A DNA stretch of 64,000 bases. Source: Halosimplex rubrum (GTDB taxonomy: Archaea; Halobacteriota; Halobacteria; Halobacteriales; Haloarculaceae). Below are positions 51,126-60,843 of the stretch, piece by piece (positions within the stretch are counted from its first letter, which is position 1; every line of letters begins with the position of its first letter). The position numbers and the translations under genes are program-made. The DNA lies in the NCBI RefSeq assembly GCF_013415885.1, contig NZ_CP058910.1, positions 1,426,001 through 1,490,000 of the forward strand. The letters run 5' to 3'. Under the pieces are notes generated by a model. The model searched no databases and was not told the DNA's origin. It was given only the letters and a program-made list of their open reading frames with translations.

Positions 51126-53939
51126 ATGGACGATACGACCCCGCACTCAGACACGACACGCCCCGCACCGACGCGGCGGCGCTTCCTCGCCGGCCTGACC
51201 GCGGCCGGCGTCGCTGGTTCGACCCTCTCTGCCGTCGCCGGCGAACAGGTCCCGGCCGACCGCGCTCCCGCCGACCGCGCGGCGGACGCGGCCGCCTCCC
51301 GCAGGTGGCCGATGTTCGCTTTCGACGACGGCAACACCGGATACAGCGGCGCGAACGGACCGAACGACGGTATCGCTGTCCGGTGGGACCGGGCGATCGG
51401 CGCGACCGGCGAGCCGACGTTCGACGACGTCCGCGCGTACGTCCGGAGCGCCGACGGCAGTCTCTACGCGCTCGACCGCGCCTCCGGGGAGACGCAGTGG
51501 CGGTACGGGACCGACGGCGACGGCGGGTCCCCGGCGGCGGCCGCCGTCTCCGACGGGACCGCGTTCATGGACGACGGCGCCGCGGTGCTGGCGGTCCGGA
51601 CCGCCTCTCAGGAGCGATACTGGCGCACCGAGGTCGACGGCGCCGTCTCGGCGCCGGTCACCGTCACCGACTCGCGCGTCCTCGCGGGGACCGAGGCGGG
51701 TACCTGCTACTCGCTCGGTCGCGACGGCGGCGCCCGCAGGTGGACGTTCGATGCGGGCGACCCGATCGCGGCGGCGCCAGCACGCGGCCCGAAGCGCGCC
51801 TTCTTCGCGACGGAGACGGGCACCGTCGTCGCCCGCGAGTCCCAGGCGGGGAGCCCCCGCTGGGAGTTCGAGGCCGACGATCCGACGGAGGACGTGCCGC
51901 CCGTCGTCAGCGGCGACCAGGTGTACATCGGTGACACCGGCGGGACGGTGTACGCCATCGACAGGGTCGACGGCGAGGCCCGATGGCGAGCGGACGTGGG
52001 GGGCGCGGTCGTCGGCGGCGCGACCGTCGCGCGCGACACCGTGTTCGTGGCGACGGCCGACGGGACGCTCCACGCCCTGAACGCGATCGGCGGGGACGAG
52101 CGCTGGTCGGTCGACCTCGGCTCGCCGGCGAGTCGCAAGCCGATCGCCACGGACGAGACCATCTACGTCGCGACCGCCGAGGACACCGTCTACGCGTACC
52201 TGTGGGGCGGCCGCAACGAGGGCACCGAGGCCTGGCGGGCCGACCTGCCGGTCGACGACCCGTCCCTCTCCGTGGTCAACGACATGGTCGCGGTCGTCGG
52301 CGGCCTCTACGTGGCCGTCGAGAGCGGCTCGCAGACCGTCATCGACCGCGCGTCGTTCGACGCGGTGACGACCCGGTGGACGTACGCGACCGACGGCACC
52401 GCGACCGGGTCGCCGGCGCTCACCGACGACGCGCTCTACACCGCCGACGACACGCAGGTCTGTTACGCGCTGGACCCGGCGGAGGGCGGCGAGCAGTGGC
52501 GGTACGAGGCCGACGCCGACCTGACGGGGCCGGTCACCGACGCCGACGGCGTCTACCTCGGCGCCGCCGACGGCACCGTCCGCGCTCTGGAAACCGGCGA
52601 CGGGACCGAACGGTGGACCTTCCCGCCCGACGAGGGCGAAGTCGGCCCGATCCCGGCGCCACCGGTCCAGTGGTCGGACCTGATCGTCGCCCTGGACTCC
52701 GGCGGACGACTCTACGGGATCGACCGCGCGGAGGGAACCGAACGGTGGACCGGCCGCGTCGACAAGGGCGGAACCAGTCCGGCGGTGGGCGGCGACCGCA
52801 TCTACGCGAGTTCGCCCAGCGGCGTCGTCTCGGCGTTCGACGCCGCGAGCGGCGAGGAGCTGTGGGGCTTCCGAGCGGGAGGGACTGCCGCGGCCCCCGC
52901 GGCCACCGCCGACACCGTCTACGTCGGCAACAGCAACGGCCGCTTCTACGCGGTGAACGTCGAGAGCGACGACGGGGCGACGGAACGCTGGTCGAGGGAT
53001 CTCGACGCGGCGGTCAGGGCGGCGCCGACCGTCGCCGGCGACACCGTCTACGTCGGGACGGTCGCCGGGACGCTCTACGCCTTCGATACGAAAGGGAACC
53101 GCCGATGGCGAGCCGAGGCCCGCGGGGCGATCCGCGCCAAACCCGGCGTCGCCGGCGACCTCGTGACGGTCGGCAGCGAGAACGAGAGCATCTACGCGTT
53201 CGACGCGGCCGACGGGAGCGAGCGGTGGGCCTACGACACCGCCGCGCCGCTGCGGACGACCGCCGCCTTCGGCAACGACACCGTCTACCTCGCCAGCGCC
53301 GAGATCGCCGCGCTCGATCCGCCAAACACCGTCCAGACGCCGACTCCCTCGGCGACCCCGAGCGACACCGCGACCCCCACGGCGACGCCGACCGACACCC
53401 CGACGGCGACACCGACGGACACACCGGGCACCACGCCGACGCCCACCGACACGCCCGCGGGGACGACGCCGACCGACACCCCGACGGCGACACCGACGGA
53501 CACACCGGGCACCACGCCGACGCCCACCGACACGCCCGCGGGGACGACGCCGACCGACACCCCGACGGCGACGCCAACCGAGGCGCCGACCCCGACCGAC
53601 GCGCCGAGCGGGAGCACCGTGACCCCGACTGGGACGGCGACGCCCACGACGACGTCCGGCGGTGCGACCGGACCGACGGTGACGCCGACCGAGGCCCCGA
53701 CACCAACGGCGACGACCGGCGGCGGTGGCGGCGCCAGCGGCGGCGGCCCGCTGGACGGCTTCGACGTGGAACCCGACTGGCTCCCGTACGCAGGTGCGGG
53801 AGCCGTCGCCGCGGTCGCCGCGCTCGGCGCCGCAGTCAAGCGCTTCGGCGGCGGCGGCAACGGCGGCACCGGCGGTACCGGCGGCAAGCAGGCCGACGCC
53901 CTGAACTGGGGCGGCGGCCTCGACGACGACGACAACTGA
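51126..53939 (+). CDS. Secreted PQQ-like (BamB-type) beta-propeller protein with repeat stalk and C-terminal anchor
   Basis: Protein of about 937 residues. A Tat signal peptide (TRRRFLAGLTAAGVAG) is followed by propeller blades of the PQQ/quinoprotein type with the G-x-L/V-Y-A-L/I/F-D signature (for example TVYAIDRVDGEARW, SLYALDRASGETQW and TLYAFDTKGNRRW). A Thr/Pro stalk contains 27-residue repeats. A Gly-rich linker, a transmembrane helix (about residue 880) and a Gly/Asp-rich tail end the protein. The start is ATG 51126; a GATATTTG element lies about 40 bases upstream. Lack of typical PQQ ligands makes a scaffold or binding role as likely as catalysis. Confidence 0.82.
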   Translation: MDDTTPHSDTTRPAPTRRRFLAGLTAAGVAGSTLSAVAGEQVPADRAPADRAADAAASRRWPMFAFDDGNTGYSGANGPNDGIAVRWDRAIGATGEPTFDDVRAYVRSADGSLYALDRASGETQWRYGTDGDGGSPAAAAVSDGTAFMDDGAAVLAVRTASQERYWRTEVDGAVSAPVTVTDSRVLAGTEAGTCYSLGRDGGARRWTFDAGDPIAAAPARGPKRAFFATETGTVVARESQAGSPRWEFEADDPTEDVPPVVSGDQVYIGDTGGTVYAIDRVDGEARWRADVGGAVVGGATVARDTVFVATADGTLHALNAIGGDERWSVDLGSPASRKPIATDETIYVATAEDTVYAYLWGGRNEGTEAWRADLPVDDPSLSVVNDMVAVVGGLYVAVESGSQTVIDRASFDAVTTRWTYATDGTATGSPALTDDALYTADDTQVCYALDPAEGGEQWRYEADADLTGPVTDADGVYLGAADGTVRALETGDGTERWTFPPDEGEVGPIPAPPVQWSDLIVALDSGGRLYGIDRAEGTERWTGRVDKGGTSPAVGGDRIYASSPSGVVSAFDAASGEELWGFRAGGTAAAPAATADTVYVGNSNGRFYAVNVESDDGATERWSRDLDAAVRAAPTVAGDTVYVGTVAGTLYAFDTKGNRRWRAEARGAIRAKPGVAGDLVTVGSENESIYAFDAADGSERWAYDTAAPLRTTAAFGNDTVYLASAEIAALDPPNTVQTPTPSATPSDTATPTATPTDTPTATPTDTPGTTPTPTDTPAGTTPTDTPTATPTDTPGTTPTPTDTPAGTTPTDTPTATPTEAPTPTDAPSGSTVTPTGTATPTTTSGGATGPTVTPTEAPTPTATTGGGGGASGGGPLDGFDVEPDWLPYAGAGAVAAVAALGAAVKRFGGGGNGGTGGTGGKQADALNWGGGLDDDDN
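53391..53572. repeat. 81-bp coding tandem repeat
   Basis: Two exact 81-bp units (53391-53471 and 53472-53552) plus a partial third, each beginning ACCGACACCCCGACGGCGAC and encoding a 27-residue Thr/Pro stalk unit. Expected to vary in copy number. Confidence 0.9.
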
Positions 53940-54083
53940 CCGGTCCGCCGTCTCTCCGAGCCCGCTCTCGCCCCGGGAGCCGTCGCGCCGTCCGACGGGG
54001 TCGCCGACCGGGGAGGACCACCGGCACCGACCCGTCACGGACCCGAAAGCTTATTCGCGAACGAGGCGGAGAAACGTGCCACG

Positions 54084-55595
54084 ATGGACGTATCGCGCGG
54101 CAGCGCTCTGGTCTTGCTCGGCGTCGGCCTCTTCGTCGCGACGATGGTCGTCGGCGCCGCGACCGCTCCCTCCGGGTCCGCCGGCGGCGTCGACGCCCCG
54201 GCGACCCCCACGCCCTCCTCGGACGACACCGCGGCCCCGTCGGACCCCGACGCCACGGCCGCTCCGTCCGGCACGCCCTCGTCCGACGAGCCCCAGACGC
54301 TCGTCGGCAACCAGGGCGGCTGGGTGACCCACGGCAGCGTCGTCGCCTTCGACGGCCGGTCGGTGGCCTGGCGCAACACGCAGGCCGACGGCTACTTCGA
54401 GGTGAGCAGGCTCGACAACGGGAGCGTCCTCGCCGCCTTCGCCAACGAGAGCTCCGAGGACTGTGGCGACCGCTCGGCCCCGTGCGCTCGGACGGGCTAC
54501 CGGGTCATCGAGCCCGGGAGCGGCGAGATCCTCTCGGAGTACAGCTTCCCGGTCGGCTCGATCACCAACAGCGAGGTCCACGCCGCCGACGCCACCGGGT
54601 CGGGCGGCATCGTCTACACCGACATGGACGCCGAACGGGTCGTCGTGGTCGAGAACGGCACCGAGGTCTGGGAGTGGCGCGCCAGCGAGCGCTACGAGGC
54701 GCCCGACGACCCGACGAGCCGCGACTGGCTGCACATCAACGACGTGGACTCCATCGGCGACGGGCGCTTCCTCGTCTCGGTACGCAACGCCAACCAGCTC
54801 CTGATCGTCGAGCGCGGCGACGGCGTCGTCGAGGTGATCAACGAGGACGACGGGACGAGCGACGCCAACTGTCTCAAGAGCGGGCGGCTCACCGACGCCG
54901 ACGGCGACGGCGACGTGCGCTGTGGCGACCCGAGCGTCATCAAGGAGCAGCACAACCCGCAGTGGCTGGGCGACGGCGCGGTGCTGGTGGCCGACAGCGA
55001 GAACGACCGCGTCGTCGAGCTCCACCGCACCGACGACGGCGACTGGGAGCCCGTCTGGGCGGTCGACCGGGCCGGCGGTATCGCCCTCACCTGGCCCCGC
55101 GACGCCGACCGCCTCCCCAACGGCAACACGCTGATCGCCGACTCGCGCAACCGGCGCGTGATCGAGGTCAACCCCCAGGGCGAGATGGTCTGGAACGTCT
55201 CGGTCGGCGCCGCCGCCCGGAGCGGCCCCGGCATCGTCTACGAGGCCGACCGGCTCCCCTACGGCGAGTACGCGGGCAGCTACGACGGCGGTTCGACGCC
55301 GACCGACGGCACCGCCACCGCTACCGCCACCGAGGGCGGGACCGCGACGCCGACGAAGACGCCCCTACCGCGGATGACCGCCGCGAACGGCTCCGCGGCC
55401 CTGACCGCCCCGGACGACAAGATCCCGCTGCTCTCCGAAGCGGTCGCCGGTCTCCAGGGCACCTTCGCCTGGGTCCCCATCTGGTTCGGCGAACTCCACC
55501 TCGCCGCGACGGCGCTCGGACTCGTGTTCGTCCTCGTCGGCGGCGTCGACCACCTGCTCTCGGCCCGCGGCGTCTCACTGCCCGGCCGGGAGTAG
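54084..55595 (+). CDS. Arylsulfotransferase (ASST)-like membrane-anchored propeller protein
   Basis: Protein of 503 residues. An N-terminal helix (8-28) is followed by a Ser/Pro/Asp-rich linker. A propeller then carries NHL/ASST-like motifs such as DWLHINDVDSI, HNPQWLGDGAVLVADSENDRV and TWPRDADRLPNGNTLIADSRNRR. Another linker and a C-terminal helix (about 465-490) close it. It resembles the haloarchaeal arylsulfotransferase family. Active-site His and Arg could be those in the HIND, HNPQ and SRNRR motifs. The true activity is unknown. It lies 144 bases after the PQQ-type gene, on the same strand. Confidence 0.75.
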   Translation: MDVSRGSALVLLGVGLFVATMVVGAATAPSGSAGGVDAPATPTPSSDDTAAPSDPDATAAPSGTPSSDEPQTLVGNQGGWVTHGSVVAFDGRSVAWRNTQADGYFEVSRLDNGSVLAAFANESSEDCGDRSAPCARTGYRVIEPGSGEILSEYSFPVGSITNSEVHAADATGSGGIVYTDMDAERVVVVENGTEVWEWRASERYEAPDDPTSRDWLHINDVDSIGDGRFLVSVRNANQLLIVERGDGVVEVINEDDGTSDANCLKSGRLTDADGDGDVRCGDPSVIKEQHNPQWLGDGAVLVADSENDRVVELHRTDDGDWEPVWAVDRAGGIALTWPRDADRLPNGNTLIADSRNRRVIEVNPQGEMVWNVSVGAAARSGPGIVYEADRLPYGEYAGSYDGGSTPTDGTATATATEGGTATPTKTPLPRMTAANGSAALTAPDDKIPLLSEAVAGLQGTFAWVPIWFGELHLAATALGLVFVLVGGVDHLLSARGVSLPGRE

Positions 55596-55640
55596 CGAGC
55601 GGACCCCCACTCCCCGAGCCGCACTTTCGAACTCGCGGAC

Positions 55641-56705
55641 CTATTCACCCACCGTCAGCGACAGCTCGTCGAACGACAGGAACGCGGTCTCGTAGCCCTC
55701 GTGGCGGGCGATCTGCGGGACGGCGTCGACCGAGAGCGTCAGGTCGTCGCCGGACTCCACGTCCGCGACGGCGCCGTAGTGATACCCCAGGTCGGGGTCG
55801 ACGGTGGGGGTGAGCGACCCGTCGTAGCGGGTCGTCCCGTCGCGCGTGACCGTCGCCGACAGCGACGCCTGCGGGATCGGATTACCGTTGTACGGCGTCC
55901 GCATCGAGACTGCGAGATACGACCCCTCGCCGTCCACGCCGGCCGGCGGCGACTCCAGTCGCGCGACGACGAACCGGGCGTCGCCGCTGGAGCCCTCGCC
56001 GACGACGGTCCCCGGCATCTCCCCGGGTGCGGGCGTCGCGGAGACGGGCATCATGTCCATCGACATGGGGTCGAGCGCGTCGCGCTCGCCCTGCCGGTCG
56101 GGCAGCGTCTCGTAGGAAATCTCCTCCAGCGCCGACTGGGAGAACTCCAGGGAGAACGAGGCGTTGCCCAGTTCATCGAAGCGGCCGTCGAAGGCGCCCG
56201 CGCGACGGGTCGGGAGCGGCGGGACCGTCACGTCGACGTCGTAGGTGCCCGCGCCGTCGAGTTCGAGGTTGTCGCCGGCGTGGACGCCCATGTTCTGGGA
56301 GAGCATCGGCCACAGCGACTTGCCGCTGGTGAGCGTCTCGCCGTCGAGCGTGATCGTCGCCGTGACCGAGCCGTGCGGGAGGACGGTCTCCGTCTCAGGG
56401 TCCCAGACGGTCGTCATGAGGTGCAGCGAGTCCGACCCCTCGATCTCGACCTTCTCGGTGCTGTCACCGCTGACGAGCCAGAACCGATGGGGGTAGCTGT
56501 AGGTCAGTGCGACTCGGAAGTCGCCGGCGGATCCCATCCCGACCATCTCCATCCCCTCGACGTGGCTGGGGACGTAGACGGCGTCGGGCCGGTCTTCGAC
56601 CAGCGGCGGCGACCGCGCCGAGCGGGTCTGAAAGAGCGACCGACACCCTGCGAGCCCCACCGACGCCGCGGCGGCGCCCGCGGCGAGGAAGCGTCGTCTG
56701 TGCAT
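55641..56705 (-). CDS. Lipoprotein with an iron-transport (P19-like) character
   Basis: Protein of 354 residues. A Tat-type signal with lipobox LAGC (C21) anchors it. Met/His-rich strands follow (EGMEMVGMGSAGDF, MLSQNMGVHAG and MSMDMMPVSATP). Two beta-sandwich repeats of about 120 residues seem present. It resembles haloarchaeal proteins annotated as iron transporters, related to P19/Tpd metal-binding lipoproteins. Its upstream neighbour is a DyP/EfeB-like protein, supporting an iron uptake or heme-iron role. Confidence 0.65.
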   Translation of the reverse strand: MHRRRFLAAGAAAASVGLAGCRSLFQTRSARSPPLVEDRPDAVYVPSHVEGMEMVGMGSAGDFRVALTYSYPHRFWLVSGDSTEKVEIEGSDSLHLMTTVWDPETETVLPHGSVTATITLDGETLTSGKSLWPMLSQNMGVHAGDNLELDGAGTYDVDVTVPPLPTRRAGAFDGRFDELGNASFSLEFSQSALEEISYETLPDRQGERDALDPMSMDMMPVSATPAPGEMPGTVVGEGSSGDARFVVARLESPPAGVDGEGSYLAVSMRTPYNGNPIPQASLSATVTRDGTTRYDGSLTPTVDPDLGYHYGAVADVESGDDLTLSVDAVPQIARHEGYETAFLSFDELSLTVGE

Positions 56706-56816
56706 GTCCGGCCCTAATCGCTATGCGCAAAAGCGGCTTCTGGTTGGGTTCTCGAAAGCGCCGACGCGTCGGAGCGCGCCGGCGGTCGCTGCTAGGACTG
56801 CGGCCGACGTGGCCCG

Positions 56817-58127
56817 TCACTCGCCGGGGCGGGGCGTCGGGAGCGCCCGCGACTCCCGTGGCGGGAGGAGGTAGTTGCCCCGCCGGCGGACGTTGATGTA
56901 CTGGAGGATGCCGTTGTTGGCGCGCTGGCCGACGGCGCCCTCGGCGGCGGCGTCGGTGCCGTTCATCGCCTCGCGGGTGCCGACGAAGTCGGCGATCGAC
57001 TCCTGCAACGCGAGGAAGTGCAGGCCCGCGCGGTCGCCGTCGGTCGAGTCGAAGTCCCGGCGGAGCATGACCGGGCGGCCGTCCTCCCGGGCGCGGGCGT
57101 TCTTCTGGGCGTGGCCGACGACCCCCTCGCGGGCGTCCTCTTCGACCGTCTCGGCGCAGCCGCCGACGCCGCTGGAGTTCCCGAGGTTCTCGCCGGTCCC
57201 CTCGATCGCGCCGTTCTCGGCGTGGGCCGGACAGAACATCGACGCCTCGCGGTGCTCGCGGCTGTCCTGCTCGTACCACTGGGTGAGGTTGAGGTCCATC
57301 GAGGAGACGTGCTGGGTGGTGCCACCGGCGAAGGGGCCATCGGCGATGGTGACCCGGTCCTCGGTGGCCTGGGTCTTCTCGAAGCCCGACTCGAACCCCA
57401 TGTACAGCGGCGACTCCTCGGGGACTGGCTCCGAATCGGGGATCCCCGCCACGTCCTGGTTGTCGGCGGGGAGGCCGTCGCCGATGAACCCGGTCCGGCG
57501 CGCGCGGCCGTCCTCGGCGAGGGCGGCCCGCTCGAAGACGCCGTCGAAGGTGGCGTCCATCTCGCGACCGTTGACGGACGAGCGCTCGCCGAGCAACCCT
57601 TCCTCGGCGGCGAGGACGACCGAGCCGTAGTCGCTGGCGAGGTGGACGACGGCGTCGGGTTCGTCCGGGACGGGGTCCTCGAAGGGCGCGAGCGCCTCGG
57701 GCGCCGGCAGGTCGACGCTCTCGGGCAGTCCCCCCTCGAAGCGCTCGAAGTAGGCGGGGGCGTAGCCGATCGTCGAGAGGAGGCCGATGTCGCCGTCGTC
57801 GGTATTGGGCGGGTAGGCGCGTTCGAGCGACCGGAGGGCGGTCTCGACGGTCTCGCGATCGGTCCCGGTGGGCGTCCCGTCGCCGGCGTAGTCGAGATAG
57901 ACCAGGAGGTGGTGTTTCGGCGGGACGTGGTTGCCGTGGTCGTCGGTGCGGAGGGCGTCGTTCCAGGCGTGCTGGCGGCGGGGTAGTCCCGAGAGGTCGT
58001 CGGGTCCCTGCGGGAGGTCGGGGCTCTCCCGACCGAGACAGGCCGACAGCGCCGCGGACCCGCCGATGGCGACGGCGGCCTTGACGAACTCCCGGCGCGA
58101 GACCCCGCGCTGGCGACTGGGTGGCAT
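56817..58127 (-). CDS. Tat-secreted DyP/EfeB-like peroxidase family protein
   Basis: Protein of about 436 residues. A Tat signal (SRREFVKAAVAIGGSA) ends near a Cys (SACLG), so it may be a lipoprotein. Family-like blocks include MDLNLTQWYEQDSREHREASMFCP near residue 265, RRDFDST and LHFLALQESIADFVGTREAMNGTD near 355-390, and RGNYLLPPRESRALP at the end, as in DyP/EfeB proteins. The proximal heme His may be among the HV/HR residues, but I could not pin it. It pairs with the adjacent metal lipoprotein, a likely iron-acquisition unit. ATG 58127 was preferred over 58154. Confidence 0.7.
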   Translation of the reverse strand: MPPSRQRGVSRREFVKAAVAIGGSAALSACLGRESPDLPQGPDDLSGLPRRQHAWNDALRTDDHGNHVPPKHHLLVYLDYAGDGTPTGTDRETVETALRSLERAYPPNTDDGDIGLLSTIGYAPAYFERFEGGLPESVDLPAPEALAPFEDPVPDEPDAVVHLASDYGSVVLAAEEGLLGERSSVNGREMDATFDGVFERAALAEDGRARRTGFIGDGLPADNQDVAGIPDSEPVPEESPLYMGFESGFEKTQATEDRVTIADGPFAGGTTQHVSSMDLNLTQWYEQDSREHREASMFCPAHAENGAIEGTGENLGNSSGVGGCAETVEEDAREGVVGHAQKNARAREDGRPVMLRRDFDSTDGDRAGLHFLALQESIADFVGTREAMNGTDAAAEGAVGQRANNGILQYINVRRRGNYLLPPRESRALPTPRPGE

Positions 58128-58257
58128 CGGCGACACTAGCGACCGGTCGGACAAGGGGGTTCTGGTCGGGCAGTCGAAAGCGGCCGGGGTCGACGGGCGC
58201 GGGTCCGAGCCCCGCCCGGTCGCCCGACCGTCCGCGCCACTCGGCTGTCCCGTCGGC

Positions 58258-58770
58258 CTACTCGGCGAGCAGGCGGTCGACCAGACGGGTGAACCGGTCG
58301 ACCAGTCGCGCCGGCAGCGACGGCTCGACGGTGCGAAGCAGTCGGGCGGTCTCCTCGGGCGCTTCGAGCACGAGGGTCACGCGGCCGCGCTCGTCGCGGC
58401 GCTTGGCGACGAGGTCGAGGTCGGTCAGCCGTTCGAGGTGCCACTCCAGCGTGCTCCGGGCGACGCCGACGCCGTCGGCGGCCTCGGCGGCGGGCGTCGG
58501 CCCGTTCCGGAGAAGGAAGACGACGATGTCGGCGGCGGTCTCGCGGTGGAGGACCGCGAGCGCGCGCCGCTCGAAGGCGTCGCAGTCGGGCGGGTAGTAG
58601 TGGGTGCGGCCGTAGAGGTCGGCGGCGACGACGCGGTCGTCGAGCTTCCGCAGGTGGTACTGGACCTGTCCGGGCGCCAGGTCGAGCCGGCGGACGAGTT
58701 CGCTGAAGTAGACGCCCGGGTTGTCCGCGACGTGGGCGGCCACACGGGCGCGAGTGTCGGTGTCGGTCAT
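58258..58770 (-). CDS. Winged-helix transcriptional regulator (two HTH domains)
   Basis: Protein of 170 residues. The first winged helix (5-60: FSELVRRLDLAPGQVQYHLRKLDD) and a second (70-130: ETAADIVVFLLRNGPTPAAEAAD...RSTLEWHLERLTDLDLV) are typical of haloarchaeal double-wHTH regulators. A Leu/Arg-rich C-terminus may dimerise. It lies 19 bases downstream of a membrane protein gene and faces the DyP/iron genes across a short spacer, so it is a candidate regulator of either, unproven. Confidence 0.82.
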   Translation of the reverse strand: MTDTDTRARVAAHVADNPGVYFSELVRRLDLAPGQVQYHLRKLDDRVVAADLYGRTHYYPPDCDAFERRALAVLHRETAADIVVFLLRNGPTPAAEAADGVGVARSTLEWHLERLTDLDLVAKRRDERGRVTLVLEAPEETARLLRTVEPSLPARLVDRFTRLVDRLLAE

Positions 58771-58789
58771 TGTGAGCGGTCTGTCGTCG

Positions 58790-59152
58790 TCACTGCGGCT
58801 CCTCGGGGGCGCTCGGGCCGGCCGAACGCGCGTAGTAGATGGCGCCGAGCAGGAACGTCGCGAGCATGGCGTCGAGGGCGTGCTCGGCGAAGTGGTGCAT
58901 GCCGGCGTCGAGCGGGCCGAACATCGCGAGCGCGGAGACGAGCGTACGGGCGAGCAGGGCGGCCAGCGCGAGGACGACCAGGAGATACGACCGGGAGCCC
59001 CGCTGGCCGAGCGCCGCGACCGCCAGCGCGAGCAGGAGCCCCGATCCGACGCCCGCCAGCAGGTGGACGCCGAGCAGGCCGGGGTCCGGCGAGGGCGCGG
59101 CGTGGGCGACCGGGCGCAGCGGTGTCACAGCCTCCGTAGTCGCCGCGCGCAC
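58790..59152 (-). CDS. Small membrane protein of unknown function
   Basis: Protein of 120 residues with three hydrophobic segments (about 28-48, 54-74 and 85-105). The polar loop GMHHFAEHALD before the third carries adjacent His residues that could bind metal. It is 19 bases upstream of the regulator gene on the same strand and 63 bases from the ZIP transporter, suggesting a metal-linked cluster. No family name is certain. Confidence 0.65.
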   Translation of the reverse strand: MRAATTEAVTPLRPVAHAAPSPDPGLLGVHLLAGVGSGLLLALAVAALGQRGSRSYLLVVLALAALLARTLVSALAMFGPLDAGMHHFAEHALDAMLATFLLGAIYYARSAGPSAPEEPQ

Positions 59153-59215
59153 CTAAGTCGGTCGCTTCCGGGCGATCGAACGCCGCGGACGACCCCGTCG
59201 ACCGGCCGGCGGGCG

Positions 59216-60067
59216 CTACCCGAGCGACACGTCGAGATACAGCATGACGACGACGCCGGCCATCGTCCCGAGCGTCGCGACTCGCTCGTTGCCCCGGAGG
59301 TGGGTCTCGGGGACGATCTCGTCGCTGATGACGAACAGCATCGCGCCGGCGGCGAAGCCCATCGCGTAGGGCAGGATCGGCGCCGCGAGCGTCACCGCCA
59401 GCGCGCCCAGCAGGACCAGCGGTATCTCGACGAGTCCCGAACGGATCCCGGTGACGGCGGCGTAGAAGCGGCGGTCGAGGCCCGCGTTGACCGCGGCGAC
59501 CGAGACGGCCAGTCCCTCGGGGATGTTCTGGATGCCGATGGCGAGCATGAGCGCGACGGCGCTCCCGATGGAGGCGTCGCCGGCCGCCGCCGAGCCGAAG
59601 CCGACCCCCACGGCGAGCCCCTCGGGCATGTTGTGCAGGGTAATAGCGAGAATGAACAGGACGACGGAGGCGAGGCGGTCGTCGTCGATGGGCAGGCCGT
59701 CGCCGGGGTCGGCCGCGTCCGCCCGGCGCTTCCCGGTCAGCAGGTAGTGTGCGTGCGGGACGAGCACGTCCGCTCGGTCCAGGGCGAGCGCGCCGAGGAG
59801 GACGCCGCCGAGCACCGGCAGGGGGTTGCCGCCGGGCGTCGCTTCGATCCCCGGGAGGATCAGGCTGGTGAAACTCGCCGAGAGCATGACGCCGGCGGCG
59901 AAGCCAAGCGCGCCGTCCAGCGCGCGCTCGGAGGGGTCGCGCCAGACGAACACCAGCGACGCGCCCAGGAGGTTGAGCCCGGCGATGACGAGTCCGCCGA
60001 CCAGCGCCTGGACCACGAGCCGCTGGGACCCGAGCGTCTCGACGAGCATCTCGACCGGTCCGGACAT
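59216..60067 (-). CDS. ZIP family divalent metal transporter
   Basis: Zinc/iron permease of 283 residues with eight helices. The paired signature motifs HNMPEGLAVG and QNIPEGLAVS sit in two central helices, about residues 145 and 180, carrying the metal-site His/Asn/Glu. A His- and Asp-containing cytoplasmic loop lies between (about 105-130). The expected conserved SxxS and the GAMLFVISDEIVPE block are present. Direction and metal cannot be read from the sequence; Zn or Fe uptake is most likely. Confidence 0.88.
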   Translation of the reverse strand: MSGPVEMLVETLGSQRLVVQALVGGLVIAGLNLLGASLVFVWRDPSERALDGALGFAAGVMLSASFTSLILPGIEATPGGNPLPVLGGVLLGALALDRADVLVPHAHYLLTGKRRADAADPGDGLPIDDDRLASVVLFILAITLHNMPEGLAVGVGFGSAAAGDASIGSAVALMLAIGIQNIPEGLAVSVAAVNAGLDRRFYAAVTGIRSGLVEIPLVLLGALAVTLAAPILPYAMGFAAGAMLFVISDEIVPETHLRGNERVATLGTMAGVVVMLYLDVSLG

Positions 60068-60186
60068 CGCGTGGCGGGACGACGCGGGCCCCCGATATAA
60101 AGGTCGCCGACGCGTCGACCCGCTGTCGGCCGGACGCGACCGCGCCGACCGCAGGTATACCCGTCCGGCCGCCCAACGGACGGGAT

Positions 60187-60843
60187 ATGAACGGTCAGGA
60201 ACTCCTCGAAGCGGTCCGCGAGGCGCGGGCGACGGAACTCGACCGGCTGGGGTCGGACAAGTACCTCATCGCCGCGACCGGCGCCGACCTGGAGCGGGCG
60301 CCGGTCCTGCGCTCGGTCGCCGAATCGGCCGCCAGCGGTCGCGATACCTTCTCGGAGTGGGCCGAGGAGGCCACCGGCGACGCGGCCTCGGCCTTCGGGA
60401 CGACCGCAGCGGCCGAGACCGAACAGTTCGACCGCGTCGTCGCCTCGTTGGCCGAGTTACCGAACGACGACGCCGACGCCGCGGCGACCATCGACGGGAC
60501 GGACGCGCCGCTACACGCCGCGCTGGCCGACACCGACGGGACCGTCGAGCGGCTGGCGGCGGGGTTCGTCGGCCGTCCGCTGGTCGCCGACCGGACGCTG
60601 CTGCAGGTGATCAACTTCTTCGTCAACGAAGCCGACGAGGGCCGGGCGGACCTGGCGCGGGAGCTGCGGAGCGACGCACAGGAACGGCTCGAGGAAGGTG
60701 TCGACCTGCTCGAGTCGGGCTGCGAGACGGACGCCGACTGGGAACGCGCCCGGGGGGCCGCCGAGAGCGTGGTCGCGGCCGCCTACGAGGGGTACGCGAG
60801 CGCGCTCGAAGCGATGGGCGTCGACCCGAAGCCGGTCTGCTAA
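60187..60843 (+). CDS. Helical protein of unknown function (relatives annotated rubrerythrin-like)
   Basis: Soluble, acidic, Ala-rich, almost entirely helical protein of 218 residues. No clear E...ExxH iron-binding pair of ferritin-like proteins was found, so any rubrerythrin label seems doubtful. It begins MNGQELLEAVREARATELDRLGS and ends GVDPKPVC, with a C-terminal Cys. It lies between the divergent ZIP gene and the dCTP deaminase-like gene, on the latter's strand. Confidence 0.6.
   Translation: MNGQELLEAVREARATELDRLGSDKYLIAATGADLERAPVLRSVAESAASGRDTFSEWAEEATGDAASAFGTTAAAETEQFDRVVASLAELPNDDADAAATIDGTDAPLHAALADTDGTVERLAAGFVGRPLVADRTLLQVINFFVNEADEGRADLARELRSDAQERLEEGVDLLESGCETDADWERARGAAESVVAAAYEGYASALEAMGVDPKPVC

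Noticed and set aside
53391-53572. CRISPR-like repeat
   Set aside because: Lies inside a coding stalk in frame and has no spacers.
51983-55813. 1276-residue plus-strand ORF
   Set aside because: Frame-shifted reading of the two propeller genes, Arg-rich throughout.
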